Source: Beroe ovata (lineage: Eukaryota > Ctenophora > Nuda > Beroida > Beroidae). From it: a stretch of DNA of 51,802 bases. Shown here piece after piece: positions 45,767 through 51,802 of this stretch. The DNA is taken from the NCBI GenBank assembly GCA_946803715.1, contig CAMPET010000125.1, forward strand, positions 37,687 through 89,488, read 5' to 3'. The translations under genes and the position numbers were made by a program. The notes under the pieces were generated by a model, which did no database searches, was not told the origin of the DNA, and worked only from the letters and a program-made list of their open reading frames with translations. Positions within the stretch are counted from its first letter, which is position 1; each line of letters begins with the position of its first letter.

Positions 45767-47407
45767 TCACAAGGTAAAGTGTATCGTTATCAGATTCCTC
45801 TCTGTCAACAGGACAATCTTATCACTCTTCTGGAAAACACCCAAAACCTCGGAATCATCATTATCGAGTGTCATGACCAGCAGTTTGCCCGTACATGAAT
45901 CACGTGCAGTACAGTAGATGTACACATGTCGAGATGTATCAACTATCGCTACAAAGCCCAACCTATCATCCGTGACCATAAACTTCTTTTGGGTTTTTGT
46001 GGCTTGCACCATGTTAAACGCATGGAATGTTCCCGAATGTTGCCAAGGTTCGTCTAAGGTGTAAGGGGTGTAGAAACACGCATCAACACTGTGACTCACC
46101 CCAAATCCGTGATTATCGCGGGAAAAGAGGACAGACCCAGGAGACAACTCCACTAAGTATCTCTGAGTAATGACGTCATCATCACGGTTAGCTGTGACAT
46201 CACGACGCATCTCAAAGCCGGCAACCAACACCTGCTGCCCGTCGAGTTCATCGCACTCCTCTAATTCCTTGTTTGGAGTGTAGAGCGGGGAATTGTCGAG
46301 TTTATCGGAGGTATACTGGTCGAGGGATCTCATTCGGCCCATCATCTCCCTCACCTCAGCCTCATTCAGATCAGATATCTCCCCGAGGAGGTTCCCCGCC
46401 GGATCATAGCCGGGCGAGTGGAGTAGGTGAGCCCAGCTGTGAGCACTCTGGAACTTGGTCATGCTCACCTCCACACCCTTCTTATCAGCTGACATCTGCC
46501 AGTATGAGTCATCGGGTTCAACTCGACTGAACAACTTTGAGTTGAAGAGTTCCTGTCCCCCCTTAGTGCTGATCTCAAGGTGATCGTGTGTTATCTCCAC
46601 ACTGAGATCTGATTTTACTATCCCATTCGGCAGATCCACAACTACCTCAATTTCCTCCATAGTCTGAGTCCAGGTGTAGTTTTTAGCTGCGGGTTGTGGT
46701 TCGGGTTGTGACGCAACAACTGCTGTCACACCCTCTACTGCGGGATCAACTTCGAGCATCTGAACTTTCCCTTCGCTAATAATAGTCAATAGATCACCCA
46801 CCACAGATACAAACCGTGCTATACCCGACAATTTGATGACACCCACGACACCAAATAGCCCGTCTTCCTGCTCCTTCATAATGTGATGAACAAACGCATC
46901 GTTACACTTGTGACACGTGACCAAATGCACGGCACCATTTCTATGGAAACACTCCAGCAACAAACTCTGTGCCTCCAACTGTTGTAGTCTCGCCGACACA
47001 ACGTCTGCCTCATTTCCAATAGCCAGCACGTGGAGATCACTACCTAGACAGACAAAGAGGCGCCGGTCGCTAGGTGACCACTTTGCTGATATATTAAACA
47101 CGAGGGACTCCGTGTTAGCAAACTCGTGGAGAACTCGACATTTGTCATCATGAGTGACGTCACGCAACTGATACGTGTTGGGAGAGGAGGAGGTAAAGAC
47201 GAGGAATTGGCAAGAGTCCAGAGCAATGAGATGATTGAAGAGACAGCTTGTCCGCGTCATTTGGTAAGAGTATTCGGTGTCAGTGGTGTGCACTCGGTGT
47301 GGCAGGTGTGCCAGGGGTGCGTAGCTGATGTCGTGTTCCTTGCCTGCAAGAGGTGGGGAATTATATAGTGTAAATGAGGGCATGATAATTAATGAGGGGG
47401 TGGGCAC
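45767..47407 (-). CDS. NUDCD1: NudC domain-containing protein 1 (NUDCD1)
   Basis: One open exon of 546 codons (human 583 aa). The central CS (p23/NudC-like) domain at about 243-330 starts YTWTQTMEEIEVVVDLP and includes VEPDDSYWQM. Downstream the family block ELEECD (about 388-393) and a C-terminal beta-propeller half (FHAFNMVQATKTQKKFM) match NUDCD1. The first 200 residues form the other propeller half. NUDCD1 is an Hsp90 co-chaperone-type factor that works with propeller-containing clients such as COPI and splicing helicases. The N-terminus is uncertain: CCACCTCTTGCAG at about 47356-47344 is a good acceptor, so residues before GKEHDIS may be intron and a small 5' exon may be missing. The two ATGs (47407, 47383) are otherwise possible starts. 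An intronless body is unusual beside its intron-rich neighbours. Confidence 0.9.
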   Translation of the reverse strand: MPTPSLIIMPSFTLYNSPPLAGKEHDISYAPLAHLPHRVHTTDTEYSYQMTRTSCLFNHLIALDSCQFLVFTSSSPNTYQLRDVTHDDKCRVLHEFANTESLVFNISAKWSPSDRRLFVCLGSDLHVLAIGNEADVVSARLQQLEAQSLLLECFHRNGAVHLVTCHKCNDAFVHHIMKEQEDGLFGVVGVIKLSGIARFVSVVGDLLTIISEGKVQMLEVDPAVEGVTAVVASQPEPQPAAKNYTWTQTMEEIEVVVDLPNGIVKSDLSVEITHDHLEISTKGGQELFNSKLFSRVEPDDSYWQMSADKKGVEVSMTKFQSAHSWAHLLHSPGYDPAGNLLGEISDLNEAEVREMMGRMRSLDQYTSDKLDNSPLYTPNKELEECDELDGQQVLVAGFEMRRDVTANRDDDVITQRYLVELSPGSVLFSRDNHGFGVSHSVDACFYTPYTLDEPWQHSGTFHAFNMVQATKTQKKFMVTDDRLGFVAIVDTSRHVYIYCTARDSCTGKLLVMTLDNDDSEVLGVFQKSDKIVLLTERNLITIHFTL

Positions 47408-48040
47408 TGGACAGTGGATAAGTATGCTCTAGTATAGTCTATCGTCTTGTTCTTAAGTATGCGTAAGCTAATCAATTAACTCATTAATAATAGTTCTGTA
47501 ATAACTCCATGTGTTCTATGTGAGAGTTAGGTATCATATTCTCATAGGAGTAGGAGTAGAAAAACGAGAAGCCGTATATAAATGTTGATCTAAATGGAAT
47601 ATACGGCACAAGTGTGAGTTTTAACTGATAATTATAATGTTATGTTAGCCTACCCCTACATGCGCCAGTAAGTGTGCCATAAATATGTAAAATGTAAGTC
47701 TTAACAATATTCAGTGCAGCCTACCGTTATAATATGATAAAAATAGTTTTGTTTAATTTTCATTGTCTATAAGGCTTGTATTGAATAAAGAAAGCGGTGA
47801 ATTAAAAGCTTCATGGAAAGAGTTATTGCTCAATATAATACTTAGAATGAATGTGTACAAAACGTACAATGCTTCATTCGGGTAAAAAGAAATGGGTAAT
47901 GTTCAAAGCAAGAAAATGTTTTGTACTGCCAATTCATAAAATTTCACTGAAAGACGTGTGTAATGTAAGGTCTATTCTGCAAACTGTATCATTATGCATA
48001 TGCTATACATTGTATAGCATTATACCTTTTGACTATAATT

Positions 48041-48075
<35 letters not shown>

Positions 48076-48076
48076 N
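48041..48076. repeat. (CA)n microsatellite ending in an N
   Basis: A CA run directly followed by one N at 48076, again an unresolved microsatellite join. Confidence 0.95.
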
Positions 48077-48862
48077 GCCAGGGTTCGAATCTCCAAACTT
48101 CTTGAATCAGACATGGCCTTAACATGAGAAGAGGGTGTTTAATAATTGAATAGTGTGAAAACCGCGAAATAAATTTTGAGGGATCATGATCAGTGGCTGA
48201 ATTATATTATAGTTATAGAAATTATTCTATTACTAGAACACCCGTCAAGTGGGCGTGGTATACTAAATTAGAGCGAACTATAGAAATTTAATAAGTGCAG
48301 CACCAAAATTGAAACGTATCAAAACAAAGAGACAACGAAAATGGCAATAACATTGACGCGCGCGCACTTTCAATAAACATATGCACGTGCAACTCCTGCG
48401 TCGCCTAGCAACGCTTATTCCTCCTATATCGCATAGTCGTTTTTCGCAACCCTTTTCCCAACTTTGAACGCCGATTACAAAAAATCTAAGACCTAAATCA
48501 AAAATCCGAAATGATGTTCGACAGCGGAATTTATTTATCTACCACCTTGCAAAAAATCCCGGCTCTCCAACTCCATTTGGTCGAGTTATCCATATACAGC
48601 GGAACCACTTTCCTATAAGTGCCTTCTTCCTTTATATTATAGATAGTAGTAGGTAACGCCTTTTCCGCTAAATTATATAAAAAGTAACGTATACATTGTG
48701 CAAATTCCTTGTCGGTTAGAAGGCTGGAATCGGAAAGTATACTTTATTTCCACATTACTTAAGCGTTGAAGTTTTGTTTAAAAACTTTTATATATCGCAG
48801 TGTGCAATGGATATGCAGAGTTATGTAGGATAGGTGGTATATGAACTGTTCATGCGTCTTTG

Positions 48863-48953
48863 TGTGTGTGTGTGTGTGTGAGTGCGCGTGAGTTTGTGTC
48901 TGTGTGTGTGTGTATCTGTGTGTCTGTGTCTGTGTCTGTCTGTCTGTTTGTGA
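48863..48953. repeat. (GT)n / GTCT-rich simple repeat
   Basis: GT repeats grading into GTCTGT and TCTGTCTG. Confidence 0.93.
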
Positions 48954-50055
48954 CTCATGCGAATCAGCATGCTAAGAATGGATTGACGTGGTACTGACGT
49001 CCAAAGTCACAGATTCACAACATTGCTCAATTAAGGGTACCAAAATAGATCTTATTATTTTACAGAATTCGTGTATATTTGTTTGTGAGTGACCGTAATT
49101 CTCTCTCTCACATTCTCGAAATAAACCTCTCATCCCTGAGTCAGGTGCTAAAAGCTAAAGAACCTGAGTGTCCCCCATAATAATAATACTCGAGATGGCG
49201 TCTTTCGGTCCAAGACGTATAATAGGTAGATTATTCGTGCCACAATTAGAATTGTGGTAATTCGATCACAAACTTTTTGACACGAGATTGATATGTATGT
49301 GAATTCATTACTCTGCCCTATCCTTATTTCTCAAATCATGCCAAGATGGATAGAAGAATTATAAGTTTGTCGGAAGTATGAGCCAAGTATTGAAATTCTC
49401 GCTATCACTCAGAACAAAGAACAGCTCTTGTGATTATTTTGCTTGAGGAAACTGCGGGGCTCTCTCTACAACAACTAGAGGAGGAACAAGTTCAGTCTTG
49501 TCCTGAAATACATGGAAAATGGCCTCCGGGGGTATTTTTTGGCTTTCTTTTGTTGTATTTTTCCTGATATGTCAAGTACACAGACACACAACCACACAGA
49601 CAAACACTGGACACCCAAACACAAGCATATTATCATCAAAAGTAGCACTCTCACACACAACCAAATACACTACGCACTACGCATTCATACCCCGACATTG
49701 CATAATATTTTGAAATACCCCATTAATGTGACATTTCATGCACATACCTACACATTTCCGAGGGTAGTTTGACCTTATTGGGCAAGGGAGGGACACGATC
49801 TGGGGAACTTAAATAGGGGCAAGAGGCCCGGGACTGTGGGACTTGAATGCTGAAGCTGGTGTGTCAAGTGATAAATGATTATACATATTAGGGAACAAGT
49901 GAAACGACTGACATGAGGCACATGGGAGCCTTACCACTCCCTTTTGGTGTTTATTTGCACATGGTTCACAATTGTGCCTCAAATTTGATTGTAATAAGTA
50001 GTGTTGATAAGTTTAAAAGTTTAAATATATGCCACAAGTGAACATACAATACATA

Positions 50056-50101
50056 TGCCACAGTGGCTCAAGAGGAGCCACAGTGGCTCAAGAGGAGCCA
50101 C
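50056..50101. repeat. 20-bp tandem duplication
   Basis: The unit GCCACAGTGGCTCAAGAGGA occurs twice in a row, followed by a third partial copy (GCCACA). Each unit includes the palindrome CCACAGTGG. Confidence 0.93.
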
Positions 50102-50460
50102 ATTTTATTATGCGATGTAAATCTGTTTGACCCCCCTGATAGACCATAGTCAAATGATCATTTGCCATTGTGTTAATGTGTTGTGTTTATTGATAAACGC
50201 TGTTCAGATGTGCCACACTGTGTGAAGTGATCACTATATTCACAGTGTATGTTAAGTGATCATATTATGTCATACGGTACCTATATAATGATGACTGTTT
50301 GACGCATGATATTAGGACACATGCGATCTTAATCTCCTCACTATTATTATACCCCCCTATTATAGTTGAAGCTGTATCTGCGGACCCATGCATGTGTGGG
50401 AGTTACCTCTCTGTTTGACGTCATGTTATGATGCAGCTACAGTCATGATATATACCCGAA

Positions 50461-50467
50461 TATAAAG
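50461..50467 (+). promoter_or_regulatory. TATA-box-like motif before a short ORF
   Basis: TATAAAG lies 39 bases before an ATG in a good context (CACACAATGG). An initiator-like CATCAATC lies about 30 bases downstream, which is the usual TATA-to-start spacing. Confidence 0.35.
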
Positions 50468-50499
50468 TGGGTGAAATGCAGTGCAGCATCAATCACACA

Positions 50500-50640
50500 A
50501 TGGCTGATCAGCGGCACGCCCTTCATCCAAAATTGGATAAGAACCACGGCACGGAGATTAGCGAAATGTTTGGAAAGTTGGATCGTTGCATTTGCAAAAG
50601 CTATAGAATGATCATTGATGGATCTTTAGTCCATGTTTAA
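50500..50640 (+). CDS. Short 46-aa ORF, unidentified
   Basis: It starts MADQRHALHPKLDKNHG and ends DGSLVHV at a TAA. It reads like protein (charged, helix-prone, EMFGKLDRCICKSYRM) but no family was recognised. It may be a first exon read into its intron, a small peptide gene, or chance. Support comes from the TATA-like motif and the start context only. Confidence 0.25.
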   Translation: MADQRHALHPKLDKNHGTEISEMFGKLDRCICKSYRMIIDGSLVHV

Positions 50641-50859
50641 TGAGCGGTATAAAGACACTCCCTGAATTGTGGTTTTGGTCAATTTTCTATTTTCAGAAAT
50701 TGGAGAAGTACGAGCATAATTGCAATACTATGCACACAACGTTATATCATATATTCATCACGCATTACATCTTTTTTGCTCAAATCCTTCATAACACTAG
50801 CCAATGAAATATGAATATTGAATATATGAAATAGATTTGTCACGTTACGCAATGTTACG

Positions 50860-50882
50860 CACACACACACACACACACACAC
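50860..50882. repeat. (CA)n microsatellite
   Basis: Short CA run between two GTTACGCA-type motifs. Confidence 0.93.
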
Positions 50883-51626
50883 ATCATGTTACACTTCCCA
50901 TGACCGTGTTACGCAAAGTCCCGCATGTTACGCAATATGTGTGGTTTATTATCATTATCTTATTGGAAGCCGGTGATGCAGATAATTGGTCACTTATAAT
51001 TCATTAGCTGTGTCAAAGCGAGCTTGTTTTGCAATTGTGCCAGTCAATGAGACGGTTTTGGAGCCTGCCTGACAGCATATGGTGTCGCAACACAACGCGG
51101 CACTTACGTCACAACAAGTAACAATCTATTGACGACATCACCACCACAAACAACAACACGCCCACTATTGACAATTGACATTTCTACTGTGTTACAGTGC
51201 ACGTCCTATTATACCACAAAGTCGTGGATATTCTACAATGAATGTTAAACGTGTACCTTTCCATACTATACCTCTATACCTACAAATAAACTGATAGCTG
51301 ATGCAGGTCTAAAGATGACAATTTGGTATGCATAGCTAATCTTACCAAATCTTATGAAATAGGTTGCTAGAAAACTTGAAAATTTGCTAAAAATTGACAA
51401 TTTTTCTACAGAAATAACCGTGCCTAGTACTTTCCTTGCTTTACACCCTTTTCTGCATGCGGTACTTTCAAAGCTGTGCACCTGGTTGGTCAAAAGTGCT
51501 GCATGTTCTATTAAAATGGAGGCTCCCGAGAAATATAAATCATAGCTCTGGTATAATATGCAGAATTTCATTACACGCACATTGCAGGTGCATGTCTTGC
51601 ATAATATATAGGTACCCTGTAACCTA

Positions 51627-51802
51627 CACACACATACACACATACAAACACACACACACACACACAGTCGCACACAAACACACAGAGACACACACACATA
51701 GTACACACACTCACAAAAAAGTACACACACACACAAACACACACACAGTGCAAAGTACAGACACATACACACACAGACACATACACACACGGAAACACAC
51801 AC
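51627..51802. repeat. (CA)n microsatellite, imperfect, running off the window
   Basis: About 175 bases of CA-rich repeat with CATA, CAGA and CAAA interruptions. The minus-strand Cys/Val-rich frames through it are artefacts of the repeat. Confidence 0.95.

Larger units (their letters stand above)
47408..50455. other. Non-coding region right of NUDCD1
   Basis: AT-rich sequence with CA/GT tracts at 48041-48075 (ending in an N) and about 48863-48925, a 20-bp tandem repeat at about 50056-50101, and the loop sequence shared with the hairpin at 3601. The NUDCD1 promoter should lie near 47408-47700. No gene is recognised. Confidence 0.55.

Noticed and set aside
51266-51802. 178-codon minus-strand frame at the right edge
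   Set aside because: Its N-terminal third is CA-repeat translation (Cys-Val), the remainder has no recognisable pattern, and it is open at the window edge.

Overview
The window is animal nuclear DNA. Genes are split by short GT-AG introns (roughly 80-500 bp, with a few of several kb), intergenic DNA is AT-rich, and (CA)n/(GT)n microsatellites are everywhere. The proteins (midnolin, beta-COP, group II PAK, TENT5, SNM1A, NUDCD1, a rhodopsin-class GPCR) point to a metazoan. Compact genes and a gene lying inside an intron would fit a small-genome, perhaps non-bilaterian, invertebrate. That placement is a guess; no species is named. Runs of N and single Ns show a draft assembly.

Layout. 1-2291: no gene. 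2292-3509 (-): midnolin-like UBL protein. 3601-3838: long fold-back hairpin. 4819-11787 (-): complete 19-exon beta-COP gene (959 aa), whose intron 17 holds a class A GPCR gene on the other strand (5998-7049, +) broken by a stop and a frameshift. 11949-12227 (-): ribosomal protein eL43 (RPL37A). 13599-24255 (-): 10-exon group II p21-activated kinase (526 aa) with a 7-kb intron full of microsatellites. 26457-26987 (-): small protein with a CRIB/PBD and no kinase, just upstream of PAK. 27300-34155: gene-poor, with a GC-rich fold-back repeat family, a degenerate minisatellite, CCAAT-rich duplicated segments and a few candidate exons (a CUB-like pair on +, an unidentified pair on -). 34367-37688 (+): complete 7-exon TENT5 (FAM46) poly(A) polymerase (446 aa). 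41401-45429 (-): 4-exon SNM1A/DCLRE1A nuclease (533 aa). 45767-47407 (-): NUDCD1-like protein, essentially one exon. 47408-51802: no established gene; microsatellites and one short ORF behind a TATA motif.

The genes do not form a pathway; they are neighbouring housekeeping and signalling genes. COPB1 serves Golgi vesicle traffic, eL43 the ribosome, PAK and the PBD protein read Cdc42/Rac, TENT5 extends mRNA poly(A) tails, SNM1A repairs crosslinks, midnolin delivers nuclear proteins to the proteasome. Exon joins were worked out by hand from reading frame, GT-AG sites and remembered family conservation; phases add up to uninterrupted frames in midnolin, COPB1, PAK, TENT5 and SNM1A.

Most notable: the TENT5 tail with YSPT/YNPT repeats resembling the RNA polymerase II CTD; a stop-free 87-nt intron and an intron flanked by an 8-nt repeat in the same gene; the stand-alone PBD gene beside PAK; the nested broken GPCR; two long hairpins; a GC-rich inverted-repeat element family; and three places where a single N is flanked by near-identical copies, which look like assembly artefacts. 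I did not find a clear new multi-gene system.
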